Below, in pieces: positions 1 to 7,816 of a stretch of DNA of 64,000 nucleotides. Under the pieces are notes generated by a model that saw nothing but the letters and a program-made list of their open reading frames with translations, was not told the DNA's origin and did not search any database. The translations under genes were made by a program, and so were the position numbers. How positions within the stretch are numbered: position 1 is the stretch's first letter; each line of letters begins with the position of its first letter. Source of the stretch: Modestobacter sp. VKM Ac-2977 (GTDB lineage Bacteria; Actinomycetota; Actinomycetes; Mycobacteriales; Geodermatophilaceae); assembly GCF_026968045.1 (NCBI RefSeq), contig NZ_JAPVBQ010000002.1, positions 670,933 through 734,932 on the forward strand, given 5' to 3'.

Positions 1-1024
1 GCGGCTCCAGGGCGTGGCGGTCGAGCCCGAGGGCCTCGGCATCGGAGTCGGCGCCGGCCAGCCACCGGGTGATGGTGCCCAGCGCCGCAGCCGGGGTGAT
101 CAGCGGCTCCTTCTCGACCACGACGTGCCCGGCGCCCCGCAGTTCGGCGACCACGGCGTCCAGCGCAGCGCGGCCCGCGGCGTCCAGCCGGACGCCGGGC
201 ACGGGCGACCGGGTCGACACCGCGATCCGCAGCGGGCCGACCGGGGCCGCCGGCGGGGCCGGCTCGGTGCCGGCCAGCACGGCGAAGCCGACGGCCAGGT
301 CGGCGACGGTGGTGGCCAGCACGCCGTTCTCCGCCATGCCGGACCAGCTGTCGGCACCGATCAGGGCCGGGACCACGCCGGAGCCGGGCTTGAGCGTGAC
401 CAGCCCGCAGGCGGCGGCGGGCAGTCGGAGGGAGCCCATGCCGTCGTTGCCCTGGGCCAGCGGGACGACGCCGGCGGCCACCGCGGCGGCGCTGCCACCG
501 GAGGAGCCGGCGGCCGAGCGTGCGGTGTCCCACGGGTTGCGGGTGACCGTGCCCGGACCGTCGGTGGCGCAGTAGAGGCAGAGCTCGGGCACCCGGGTGA
601 TGCCGACGACGACCGCCCCCGCGGCACGCAGCCGGGCCACCACCGGGTGGTCGGCGCTCGCCGGCGCCGGCAGGTGGGCCGAGGACCCGTCGGTGGCCAC
701 CTCGCCGGCGACCGCGACGTTGTCCTTCACGGCGATCGGGACACCGGCCAGCGGCAGCCGGGCCCGGTCGGGGCGGGCGTCGACCGCGGCGGCCTCGGCC
801 AGGGCGGCTTCGGTGCGGACCACCCGGAACGCCCCGATCCGCGCCTCCACCGCGACCAGATGCCGCAGATGGGCACGGACGACGTCGACCGCGTTGAGCT
901 CACCGGCGCGGACCCTGGCGGCCAGCTCGGTCGCCGGCAGACCGACCACCCCGTCGAGCGTCGGCTCGCCGGACCCGGCCGCGGCCGGCGCGCCGGAGGG
1001 CCCGGAACCTGCACTAGCGTCCAT
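1..1024 (-). CDS. Amidase-signature-family hydrolase (3' end cut by window edge)
   Basis: The reading frame runs leftward from an ATG at 1024 and is still open at base 1, so the C-terminus is outside the window (341 residues visible). It shows the amidase-signature Ser-cisSer-Lys layout: catalytic Lys in VKDN near residue 100, the GSSGGSAAAVAAG segment carrying the cis-Ser, and GNDGMGSLRLPA with the nucleophile Ser. The last motif reads NDGMGS where the family usually has a second Gly instead of Met. The family hydrolyses amide bonds of small molecules; the substrate cannot be told. A -10 box at 1032-1037 leaves only 7 nt before the ATG, so the mRNA is probably leaderless. It is divergent from the MBL gene. 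GatA is less likely, since no gatC or gatB is adjacent. Confidence 0.85.
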   Translation of the reverse strand, partial: MDASAGSGPSGAPAAAGSGEPTLDGVVGLPATELAARVRAGELNAVDVVRAHLRHLVAVEARIGAFRVVRTEAALAEAAAVDARPDRARLPLAGVPIAVKDNVAVAGEVATDGSSAHLPAPASADHPVVARLRAAGAVVVGITRVPELCLYCATDGPGTVTRNPWDTARSAAGSSGGSAAAVAAGVVPLAQGNDGMGSLRLPAAACGLVTLKPGSGVVPALIGADSWSGMAENGVLATTVADLAVGFAVLAGTEPAPPAAPVGPLRIAVSTRSPVPGVRLDAAGRAALDAVVAELRGAGHVVVEKEPLITPAAALGTITRWLAGADSDAEALGLDRHALEP

Positions 1025-1031
1025 GCCGACG

Positions 1032-1037
1032 AACCTA
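1032..1037 (-). promoter_or_regulatory. -10 box (TAGGTT) of the amidase gene
   Basis: TAGGTT on the minus strand lies 7 nt before the ATG at 1024, the spacing expected if transcription begins at or next to the start codon. No good -35 was found. Confidence 0.45.
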
Positions 1038-1071
1038 GACGGCGGCACCGACAGTCTCAGACGGGAGCGGG

Positions 1072-1740
1072 ATGAGCGGGCAGACGTACACCGGGGACGT
1101 GCAGGTCGGTGGCCCCGCCGACGTCCGAGAGCTCCCGGGGCTGACCATCCGGAAGCTGGCCGTCAGCGAGATGGCGAACAACGTCTACCTGCTCACCAGC
1201 ACGGCCACCGGGGAGTCGCTGCTGGTCGACGCGGCGGCCGAGCCGGCGGCGCTGCTGGAGCTGATCGGCGACGCCGACGTCCGCACGGTGGTGACCACGC
1301 ACGGCCACTGGGACCACCACCGTGCGCTCCCGGAGGTGGTGCAGGCGACCGGCGCGGGGACCGTCGCGCACCCGGCCGACGCAGCCGACCTGCCGGTGCC
1401 GGTCACCCGCCCGGTCGTCCACGGCGACACCGTCCCCGTGGGCGACCAGGTCCTCGCGGTGGTGCACCTGCGCGGGCACACGCCGGGAAGCATCGCGCTG
1501 GTCTGGCGCGGCCCCGAGGGCGCCGGCACGCACGTCTTCACCGGCGACAGCCTGTTCCCGGGCGGCGTGGGCAACACCCAGTCCGACGCCGCCCGGTTCA
1601 CCAGCCTGGTCGACGACGTGGAGAGCCGGTTGTTCGGCGAGCTGCCCGACGACACCTGGGTCTACCCGGGCCACGGCGCGGACACGACGATCGGCGCCGA
1701 GCGCCCGGACCTGCCGGAGTGGCGCGCCCGCGGCTGGTGA
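1072..1740 (+). CDS. MBL-fold metallohydrolase (glyoxalase II-like)
   Basis: A 222-residue protein. It carries the metallo-beta-lactamase metal-binding motif THGHWDHH near residue 70, a later GHTPGS histidine, FTGDSLFPGG containing the metal-bridging Asp, and YPGHG near the C-terminus. These are the usual five metal ligands of the hydroxyacylglutathione-hydrolase-like branch. It is therefore a soluble, probably dinuclear-metal hydrolase acting on a thioester or ester; the substrate is unknown. The start ATG has a purine-rich GGGAGCGGG stretch just upstream. It is divergent from the amidase and followed after 42 nt by the VOC gene, which has its own -10 box, so the two need not be one operon. 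Confidence 0.85.
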   Translation: MSGQTYTGDVQVGGPADVRELPGLTIRKLAVSEMANNVYLLTSTATGESLLVDAAAEPAALLELIGDADVRTVVTTHGHWDHHRALPEVVQATGAGTVAHPADAADLPVPVTRPVVHGDTVPVGDQVLAVVHLRGHTPGSIALVWRGPEGAGTHVFTGDSLFPGGVGNTQSDAARFTSLVDDVESRLFGELPDDTWVYPGHGADTTIGAERPDLPEWRARGW

Positions 1741-1769
1741 GCGCGGCCGGGACTGTCACCGGGCGGCCC

Positions 1770-1775
1770 TACCCT
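1770..1775 (+). promoter_or_regulatory. -10 box (TACCCT) of the VOC gene
   Basis: TACCCT ends 7 nt before the ATG at 1783, which predicts a leaderless transcript. Confidence 0.5.
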
Positions 1776-1782
1776 CCCGCGC

Positions 1783-2169
1783 ATGACCACAGGGACAGCG
1801 ATCACGCTGGGTGCCGTCAATGTGGAGGCCGACGACCCGCCCGCTCTGGCGCGGTTCTGGGCCGCCCTGCTCGGTACGCGCATCGCCGGCGAGGAGCAGG
1901 GGCACGTCTTCCTGGCCCCCGGCCCGGACGGCGGCTTCGCCATGTTCTTCCAGCCGCGGAGCGGGGCGCGTCCCGAACGTCAGGGGCAGCACCTCGACCT
2001 GACCGTGCCCTGGGAGACGAGGGTGGCCGAGGTGGAGCGCGCCGTGGCACTGGGCGCCGTCCACCGCTGGGACGTGCTGGACGAGGTGCCCTGGGTGCGG
2101 TGGTCGACGCTGGCCGACCCCGAGGGCAACCTCTTCTGCATCGCCGAGCACCCGCCGTCGTCGGACTAG
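1783..2169 (+). CDS. VOC-family (glyoxalase/bleomycin-resistance fold) protein
   Basis: A small 128-residue protein with the beta-alpha-beta-beta-beta architecture of vicinal oxygen chelate proteins. The first module begins LGAVNVEADDPPALARFWAALLG, shown here only as the typical VNVEAD and ARFWAALL segments. The end, TLADPEGNLFCIAEHP, matches the closing strand with its metal-ligand Glu region. Actinobacterial proteins of this size are usually annotated only as VOC or glyoxalase-like and no substrate can be assigned. It ends 15 nt before the convergent DUF2891 gene. The leaderless-type -10 box at 1770-1775 supports this ATG. Confidence 0.8.
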   Translation: MTTGTAITLGAVNVEADDPPALARFWAALLGTRIAGEEQGHVFLAPGPDGGFAMFFQPRSGARPERQGQHLDLTVPWETRVAEVERAVALGAVHRWDVLDEVPWVRWSTLADPEGNLFCIAEHPPSSD

Positions 2170-2184
2170 CTGCCGCGCGGGGTC

Positions 2185-3201
2185 TCAGTACGCGGGGTCG
2201 AGGTACAGCAGGGCGTAGGCGGCCAGCCAGTGCTCGACCATCAGGTCGCTGCCGCTCACGTGCGGCAGCGCCGCAGCGGCGTGCTCGGCCGCGGAGTCCA
2301 GGAGCTGCCGGCGGCGGACGTCGCCGTCCGGCAGCACGGCGGCCAGCCGTCGCAGGCACCAGGCGCGACTGAGGTTGAGGCCGTGCAGGTGGGCGGTCTG
2401 CCCGTCGCCGGCGTCGCTGACGACCGCAGGGGTGAACAGCGGGCCGTCGGCCAGGCCGGGCAGGAAGCGCCACAGCCACGGCCCGACGCCGGCGGGCAGG
2501 AGCACCCTCGTCATCAGCACCGCCTCGACCAAGGAGGGCGACAGGAAGTCCGAGCCCGACGGCTCCCAGCGCACCGGCGCGTCGGCGTCCTCGGCGAACC
2601 AGCGCACGGCGGTGTCGGTCAGCACGCCGTCGACCCCGGCCCGCCGCGCTGCGGGCAGGGACATCAGCAACCCGAAGGCGCTGGACGGGTGCAGCCCCGA
2701 CCGCACCGGGTAGGTCGCCAACGGCAGCCAGCGCTGCAACGCGCCGAGGAAGTGGTCGGCCAGCGGCTGCAGGGTGGCGGCCCACGCCCGCACCTCCACC
2801 GGCGCCCCCGGCTCGGCCGCCCAGGACGCCGCCTCCTCGACCAGGGTGAGCGCCCACGCCCAGCCGTACGGGCGCTCGTCCCCCGGCGAGCCGGCGAAGT
2901 GCGCGACCTCGGCGCTGATCGCCGGCGGCGTCCAGTGCTCCGTGAACACCGCCCGGATGTCGCCGGCCGGCACGGCGTCCGGCGCGATGCGCAGCAGCCG
3001 GAGCAGGACCCAGTGCATCTCGACCGAGGAGTGCCAGTCGAAGCTGCCGTAGAAGGCGGGGTGCCGGTCCCGCGGCCGGTACGGCGCCTCGCCGGGGCGC
3101 CGGTAGTGCACCCGTAGGAGATTCGGGAACTCCTCCTGCACCATGCGCAGCGCGGTCGCGGCCAGCTCCGGCGCCGCGGCGAGCAGACCCGGCGTCGTCA
3201 T
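2185..3201 (-). CDS. DUF2891-family protein
   Basis: A 338-residue protein starting at the ATG at 3201. The segment HPAFYGSFDWHSSVEMHWVLLRLLR (the GSFDWHSSV core near residue 50) and the later ERPYGWAWALTL are hallmarks of DUF2891, an alpha-helical family resembling (alpha/alpha) toroid glycoside-processing folds and lacking an established function. No signal peptide is obvious. Its start codon overlaps the stop of the upstream S9 peptidase gene by ATGA (3198-3201), so the two are almost certainly co-translated. A longer reading frame extends to 3318, but it would run into the peptidase gene and lacks family similarity before MTTPGLL. Confidence 0.8.
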   Translation of the reverse strand: MTTPGLLAAAPELAATALRMVQEEFPNLLRVHYRRPGEAPYRPRDRHPAFYGSFDWHSSVEMHWVLLRLLRIAPDAVPAGDIRAVFTEHWTPPAISAEVAHFAGSPGDERPYGWAWALTLVEEAASWAAEPGAPVEVRAWAATLQPLADHFLGALQRWLPLATYPVRSGLHPSSAFGLLMSLPAARRAGVDGVLTDTAVRWFAEDADAPVRWEPSGSDFLSPSLVEAVLMTRVLLPAGVGPWLWRFLPGLADGPLFTPAVVSDAGDGQTAHLHGLNLSRAWCLRRLAAVLPDGDVRRRQLLDSAAEHAAAALPHVSGSDLMVEHWLAAYALLYLDPAY

Positions 3202-5246
3202 GACAGCCGGGTGGCCTCGACGGTCAGCGGCTCGCCCGGCGTTGACCCGACCGATGCACCGGCCGGCAGCTGGGCCACCGCCGAGGTGTTCTGCGGCGTC
3301 GGCAGCCACCGGCTCCACCAGCGCAGCACGTGCTCGAGCCGCGCGCGACGGTGCTTCGGCCGGCCCGACCGGGACAGCTCGTGCCCCTCCCCGGGGAACA
3401 GCAGCAGCTCGGTGGGGACGCCGCGGCGCTTGAGCTCGACGTAGAGCCGGGTGCCCTGCTCCAGCGGGCAGCGCCAGTCCTCCTCCGAGTGGATCACCAT
3501 CGTCGGAGTGGTGATCCGGTGCGCCGAGGCCATCGGCGACTGCGCGGCGATGCGCTCGGGGTCGGTGCCCACGTACTCGTCGGGGAAGAAGAACCCGATG
3601 TCGGAGGAGCCGACGAAGCTCACCGGGTCGTTGAAGCCCCGCTCGCTGATGCCGGCGACGAACCGGTCGGTGCGGCCGAGCAGCAGCGTGGTCATGAACC
3701 CGCCGTACGAGCCGCCCATCAGCCCGACGCGGGAAGAGTCCAGCCCCGGGTCGGTCAGCGCCTCGTCGAGGAAGGCCAGCACGTCGTCGGCGTCCAGCTC
3801 ACCCATGTGCTCCTTGATCACCCGGCCGTGCGCCTGGCCGTAGCCCGACGACCCGCGGGGGTTGCACATCAGGACGGCGTAGCCGGCCTCGACGTAGGCC
3901 TGGGTCTCGTCGAACAACGTCCAGCCGTACTGGCTGAACGGCCCGCCGTGCACGGTCAGCAGCACCGGGTGCGGCCCCGGCCCGGGCGGCGTGGTGACCC
4001 AGCCGTGCACCGGGTAGCCGTCCGGCGCGGTCGCCGTCGTCTCCCGCATCCGGTGCAGCCGGCCGGTGGCCTGCAGCGGCGCACCGAAGCCGGTGATCAG
4101 CCGGCGCCGTCCCGGGGTGACCGCGATGAGCTCGCCCGCCGAGCGGTCGTGCGCGACGGTGGCGACGACGACGCCACCCCCGACGGCCATCCCCCGCACC
4201 GTGTACTGCCCCTCGACCAGCACCTCGGGCTCGCCTCCGTCGAGCGGGACCCGGAGCAGCTCGACGGCGCCGCGGCGCTGGACACCGATCAGGGCGGCGC
4301 CACCGGCCACCACGGTCGCCAGGGTCTCGTCGCCGCGGTCGTGCTCCTCCGGGTCGAGCAGCGGCACCACCGGCCCACCCGCGGCGCTGACCTGCGCCAG
4401 GGTGGTGTTCCGGCCGACGAAGTCCCGGCCGAGCGGGCCCAGGTCGGGGATCGCGGAGAGGTAGATGGTGCTGCCGGCCGGATCGTCCGGGTCGTAGGCC
4501 GGGTGGCTGCACGCGGACCGGGAGTCGGTGACCCGGCGCAGCCCGCTGCCGTCGGGCCGGACGACGTACACGTCGGAGACCAGGTCCAGGTCCGCGCCCT
4601 CGTGCCGCGCGGAGACGAAGGCGAGCTCGGCGCCGTCCGGACGCCAGGCCACGTCGGTGTCGTCGACGTCGCCGGCGGTGACCTGGAACGGCGTGGGCTG
4701 CTCGACGGCGTCGTCGTCGGTGTCCGCGGGCAGGTCGACGACGAAGACGTGACTGCGGCGGTCGTTGGTGAAACCGACGTCGTCGGCCCGGTACTTCAGG
4801 CTGGTGATCAGCCGGGGAGGCTCCGCACCCGGCGACACGTCCTCGTCGGTGCCGTACCGCCCCTGCTCGGGCACCCGTGCGGTGTAGGCCAGCCGGCGGG
4901 AGTCCGGCGACCACACCGGGGTGCCGGCGCCCAGGTGGTGGTCGGTCAGCCGCCGCGCCGTGCCACCGCCGGCGGGCAGCACGTGCAGCTGCGGCCGCCC
5001 CTTCGGCTCGGCCGACAGGTAGGCCAGCCAGTGGCCGTCCGGGGAGAACACGGGTGCCGAGTCGTGGTGGCCGTGGGTGAGCGGTCGGGCCGACGCCGAG
5101 CCGTCGGTCGGGACGGTCCACAGCTGGCTGCGGTACTCGTCGGCGTCCAGGTCCAGCCGGCTGACGGCGACGACGGCGGTCGCCCCGTCCGGGGACACCG
5201 TCGGCACACCGGGCACGCGCAGCAGGGAGAGGTCGGTCGGCCGCAT
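3198..5246 (-). CDS. S9-family prolyl oligopeptidase-type serine peptidase
   Basis: A 682-residue protein. The N-terminal two thirds carry beta-propeller WD40/TolB-like repeats (segments such as SPDGHWLAYLS and SPDSRRLAYTAR). The C-terminal third is an alpha/beta hydrolase with the nucleophile elbow GGSYGG (Ser about 513), a likely acid in HSEEDWRCP and the His in GEGHELS. This matches the acylaminoacyl-peptidase/DPP branch of S9, which cleaves short peptides in the cytoplasm. The frame remains open to 6356, but that extension is antisense to the amidohydrolase and unlike the family. The ATG at 5246 with a leaderless-type -10 box at 5254-5259 is the natural start. It overlaps the DUF2891 gene. 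Confidence 0.9.
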   Translation of the reverse strand: MRPTDLSLLRVPGVPTVSPDGATAVVAVSRLDLDADEYRSQLWTVPTDGSASARPLTHGHHDSAPVFSPDGHWLAYLSAEPKGRPQLHVLPAGGGTARRLTDHHLGAGTPVWSPDSRRLAYTARVPEQGRYGTDEDVSPGAEPPRLITSLKYRADDVGFTNDRRSHVFVVDLPADTDDDAVEQPTPFQVTAGDVDDTDVAWRPDGAELAFVSARHEGADLDLVSDVYVVRPDGSGLRRVTDSRSACSHPAYDPDDPAGSTIYLSAIPDLGPLGRDFVGRNTTLAQVSAAGGPVVPLLDPEEHDRGDETLATVVAGGAALIGVQRRGAVELLRVPLDGGEPEVLVEGQYTVRGMAVGGGVVVATVAHDRSAGELIAVTPGRRRLITGFGAPLQATGRLHRMRETTATAPDGYPVHGWVTTPPGPGPHPVLLTVHGGPFSQYGWTLFDETQAYVEAGYAVLMCNPRGSSGYGQAHGRVIKEHMGELDADDVLAFLDEALTDPGLDSSRVGLMGGSYGGFMTTLLLGRTDRFVAGISERGFNDPVSFVGSSDIGFFFPDEYVGTDPERIAAQSPMASAHRITTPTMVIHSEEDWRCPLEQGTRLYVELKRRGVPTELLLFPGEGHELSRSGRPKHRRARLEHVLRWWSRWLPTPQNTSAVAQLPAGASVGSTPGEPLTVEATRLS

Positions 5247-5253
5247 GCGGGGC

Positions 5254-5259
5254 ACGCTA
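5254..5259 (-). promoter_or_regulatory. -10 box (TAGCGT) of the S9 peptidase gene
   Basis: TAGCGT on the minus strand ends 7 nt before the ATG at 5246. It fixes the start against the long upstream open frame. Confidence 0.5.
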
Positions 5260-5309
5260 GCCCAGGCCACTGCCGTCCAGATGATGAGCACCGCTAACGG
5301 GTGAGGCCC

Positions 5310-5315
5310 TAGGGT
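5310..5315 (+). promoter_or_regulatory. -10 box (TAGGGT) of the amidohydrolase gene
   Basis: TAGGGT ends 6 nt before the ATG at 5322, so the transcript is probably leaderless. It sits back-to-back with the S9 promoter in a 75-nt divergent region. Confidence 0.5.
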
Positions 5316-5321
5316 GCGCCC

Positions 5322-6566
5322 ATGACGCGACGTGTGTTCTCCGGCGGCCAGGTGTTCGACGGCACGGGCGGACCGGCGGCCGTCGCCGACGTCGTCGTGG
5401 AGGACGGCCGGGTCCTCGAGGTCGGTCCGGGGCTGGACGGCGACGAGGTCGTCGACTGCGCCGGCACCACCGTGCTGCCGGGCCTCTTCGACTGCCACGT
5501 GCACGTCATGCTCAGCGGCGTCGACATGCTGCGGTTGCTGCAGACGCCGTTCAGCTATGGCTTCTACGAGGCGGTGCACAACCTCCGCCGCACCCTGGCG
5601 CTGGGCATCACGTCGGTGCGGGACGCCGGCGGCGCCGACCTGGGAGTGGCCCAGGCCGTGCGCGACGGGCTGATCGCCGGGCCGCGGATGCAGATCGCGA
5701 TCAGCATGCTGTCCCAGACCGGTGGGCACGGCGACGGCTGGCACGTCTGCGGCGCCGAGGTGCCGCTGATGGGGCCGCACCCCGGCCGGCCGGCCACCGT
5801 CGTGGACGGCGCCGACGAGATGCGCCGCACCGTGCGTGAACTGCTGCGCGCCGGCGCTGATGTCCTCAAGGTGGCCACCAGTGGCGGCGTCCTCTCCGCT
5901 CGGGACGACCCGCGGCACCCGCACTTCCGGCCGGCCGAGCTCGACGTGCTCGTCGAGGAGGCGGTGGCGGCCGGGGTGCACGTGATGGCGCACGCGCAGG
6001 GCGCAGAGGGGATCAAGGCCGCCGTCCGGGCCGGGATCCGCTCGATCGAGCACGGCATCTACCTCGACGACGAGGCGATCGACCTGATGCTGACCCACGG
6101 GACCTGGCTGGTGCCCACCCTCGCCGCACCCCGGGCGGTGCTCACCGCGGTCGCCGCGGGAGCGTCCCTGCCCGAGGCCGTGATCGAGAAGGCCCGTGCG
6201 GTGCAGTCGGTGCACGACGAGTCCGTCCGCCGGGCGGTCGAGGCCGGGGTGAAGGTCGCGATGGGCACCGACAGCGGGGTGGGTCCGCACGGCGACAACC
6301 TCTCCGAGCTCGGCCTGATGGCCGGCTGCGGGATGACCGCGGACCAGGCCTGGCACGCCGCAACGCTTTCGGCCGCCGAACTGCTGGGTGTCGACGGCGA
6401 GCTGGGCAGCCTGCAGCCCGGCAAGCGGGGCGACCTGGTGGTGCTGGACGGCGACGCGGGCGACCTCACCGGCCTGGCCGGGCGGGTGCGCGAGGTGTGG
6501 CGGGACGGCGTCCTGGTCGCCGCCGGCGGCTCGACCGTCGAGCCGGGGACGATCCCGCCCCGCTGA
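5322..6566 (+). CDS. Metal-dependent amidohydrolase (imidazolonepropionase-like)
   Basis: A 414-residue enzyme of the amidohydrolase superfamily. It has the N-terminal small beta domain, then FDCHVHVM with the HxH metal pair near residue 66, a Lys in VLKVATSGG that may be the carboxylated bridging residue, HAQG and EHGIYLDDE histidines, and the late Asp in MGTDSGVG. This subgroup is annotated as amidohydrolase, Xaa-Pro dipeptidase or imidazolonepropionase-like and hydrolyses cyclic amides or dipeptides. The C-terminus (GKRGDLVVLDGD) is typical. It is divergent from the S9 peptidase, so the neighbourhood may be concerned with peptide scavenging, an inference from context only. A strong bidirectional terminator follows at 6572-6603. 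Confidence 0.88.
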   Translation: MTRRVFSGGQVFDGTGGPAAVADVVVEDGRVLEVGPGLDGDEVVDCAGTTVLPGLFDCHVHVMLSGVDMLRLLQTPFSYGFYEAVHNLRRTLALGITSVRDAGGADLGVAQAVRDGLIAGPRMQIAISMLSQTGGHGDGWHVCGAEVPLMGPHPGRPATVVDGADEMRRTVRELLRAGADVLKVATSGGVLSARDDPRHPHFRPAELDVLVEEAVAAGVHVMAHAQGAEGIKAAVRAGIRSIEHGIYLDDEAIDLMLTHGTWLVPTLAAPRAVLTAVAAGASLPEAVIEKARAVQSVHDESVRRAVEAGVKVAMGTDSGVGPHGDNLSELGLMAGCGMTADQAWHAATLSAAELLGVDGELGSLQPGKRGDLVVLDGDAGDLTGLAGRVREVWRDGVLVAAGGSTVEPGTIPPR

Positions 6567-6571
6567 CCGCT

Positions 6572-6603
6572 CGGCGGCGGCCCGGGAGGCCGGGCCGCCG
6601 CCG
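6572..6603. terminator. Bidirectional hairpin terminator between amidohydrolase and terC1
   Basis: A perfect 14-bp inverted repeat (CGGCGGCGGCCCGG and its complement) with a GAGG loop lies between two convergent genes. It should serve both strands. It has no U-tract, as is usual at this G+C. Confidence 0.7.
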
Positions 6604-6606
6604 CAC

Positions 6607-7704
6607 TCAGCTGGTGCGGTGCGGGTCCTCGCCGGTGGCGGCGCGGGCGCGCTGCTCGTCCTCGGTCAGCGCGGCGGGCCGGCCGGGCTCACCGGTGTCG
6701 GTGCCGGCCGGGTCGATCGCGGCGCCCTCGGTGTCCGGCACCTCACCGCGGGTCTTGACCAGGCTGGCCACGGTGGCGACCAGCAGGACCACCAGGATGA
6801 CCGTCAGGGACAGCCAGGTCGGGATCGCCGGGATGCTCTCCAGCGGCTCGCGCTCGCCGGCGAAGGGGTACTGGTTCTCGTGCAGCGCCTCGAGGATCAG
6901 CTTGACGCCGATGAAGGCCAGGATGACGGCCAGCCCCAGGGACAGGTAGACCAGTCGCTTGAGCAGGCCGCCGAGCAGGAAGTACAGCTGGCGCAGGCCC
7001 ATCAGCGCGAAGATGTTCGCGGTGAAGACGATGAACGGCTCGCGGGTCAGCCCGAAGATCGCCGGGATGCTGTCCAGCGCGAACAGCAGGTCGGTCGTGC
7101 CCAGTGCCAGGAACACCACGATCATCGGCGTCCACAGCTTCTTGCCGTCCTGGACGACGCGGATCTTGCTCTCGTGGAAGTCCTGGGTCATCGGCAGGAC
7201 CTTGCGCATCCGCCGGATGAGGCCGTTCTCCTCGTAGTCCTCGTCCTCCTCGCGGTGCCGGACCAGGTTGATCGCGGTGTAGACGAGGAACGCACCGAAG
7301 AGGAAGAAGACCCAGATGAACCGCTCGATGACGGCGGCGCCGGCGAGGATGAACAGGCCGCGCAGCACCAGCGCGATGATGATCCCGACCATCAGGACCT
7401 CTTGCTGGAGCTTCCTGGGCACCCGGAAGCGGGCCATGATGATCACGAAGACGAACAGGTTGTCGACCGAGAGCGAGTACTCGGTCAACCAGCCGGCGTA
7501 GAACTCGGTGGCGAACTGCCCGTTGGTCACGGCCAGCACGATCCCGCCGAAGGCCAGCGCCAGGGCCACGTAGAAGACCACCCACGCGGTCGCCTCCTTG
7601 ACGGAGGGTTCGTGCGGGCGACGGACGACGAGGGCGAGGTCGGCGAGCAGCAGGACGGTGAGCCCCACGAACGTCGAGATCTCGAACCAGACGGGGAGCT
7701 CCAC
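6607..7704 (-). CDS. TerC-family integral membrane protein (copy 1)
   Basis: A 365-residue membrane protein with about eight or nine hydrophobic segments. It contains the two TerC/Alx signatures: SVDNLFVFVIIMARFRVP (residues about 80-97), and GTTDLLFALDSIPAIFGLT with the following FTANIFALMGLRQLYF block. Acidic residues in these segments are characteristic. Homologues export or handle Mn2+ and other metals (Alx, MntX-like) or affect tellurite resistance; in actinobacteria the role is mostly unproven. The start is a GTG. A charged cytoplasmic tail of about 50 residues follows the last helix. It lies 112 nt downstream of a close paralogue, with a terminator between them, so it is probably transcribed separately. 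Confidence 0.9.
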   Translation of the reverse strand: MELPVWFEISTFVGLTVLLLADLALVVRRPHEPSVKEATAWVVFYVALALAFGGIVLAVTNGQFATEFYAGWLTEYSLSVDNLFVFVIIMARFRVPRKLQQEVLMVGIIIALVLRGLFILAGAAVIERFIWVFFLFGAFLVYTAINLVRHREEDEDYEENGLIRRMRKVLPMTQDFHESKIRVVQDGKKLWTPMIVVFLALGTTDLLFALDSIPAIFGLTREPFIVFTANIFALMGLRQLYFLLGGLLKRLVYLSLGLAVILAFIGVKLILEALHENQYPFAGEREPLESIPAIPTWLSLTVILVVLLVATVASLVKTRGEVPDTEGAAIDPAGTDTGEPGRPAALTEDEQRARAATGEDPHRTS

Positions 7705-7771
7705 GTGCCGGCACTCTACGGGTTCGTTGCTCCGTGCATCGGTTGACCAGCGGTGTCCCCGACCGCTGTGG

Positions 7772-7810
7772 CGCGGGGCCAGGGGCGACGCTCGTCACCC
7801 CTGGCCCGCG
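7772..7810 (-). terminator. Hairpin terminator after terC2
   Basis: GGCCAGGGG (7777-7785) pairs with CCCCTGGCC (7798-7806), extended by CGCGG/CCGCG with one bulge. It lies just past the stop of terC2 and before the start of terC1 on the same strand. Confidence 0.6.
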
Positions 7811-7816
7811 GCGTGC

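Noticed and set aside
5254-6356. N-terminal extension of the S9 peptidase to about 1050 residues
   Set aside because: The extra part is antisense to the amidohydrolase gene. The peptidase's natural length and a leaderless -10 support the start at 5246.
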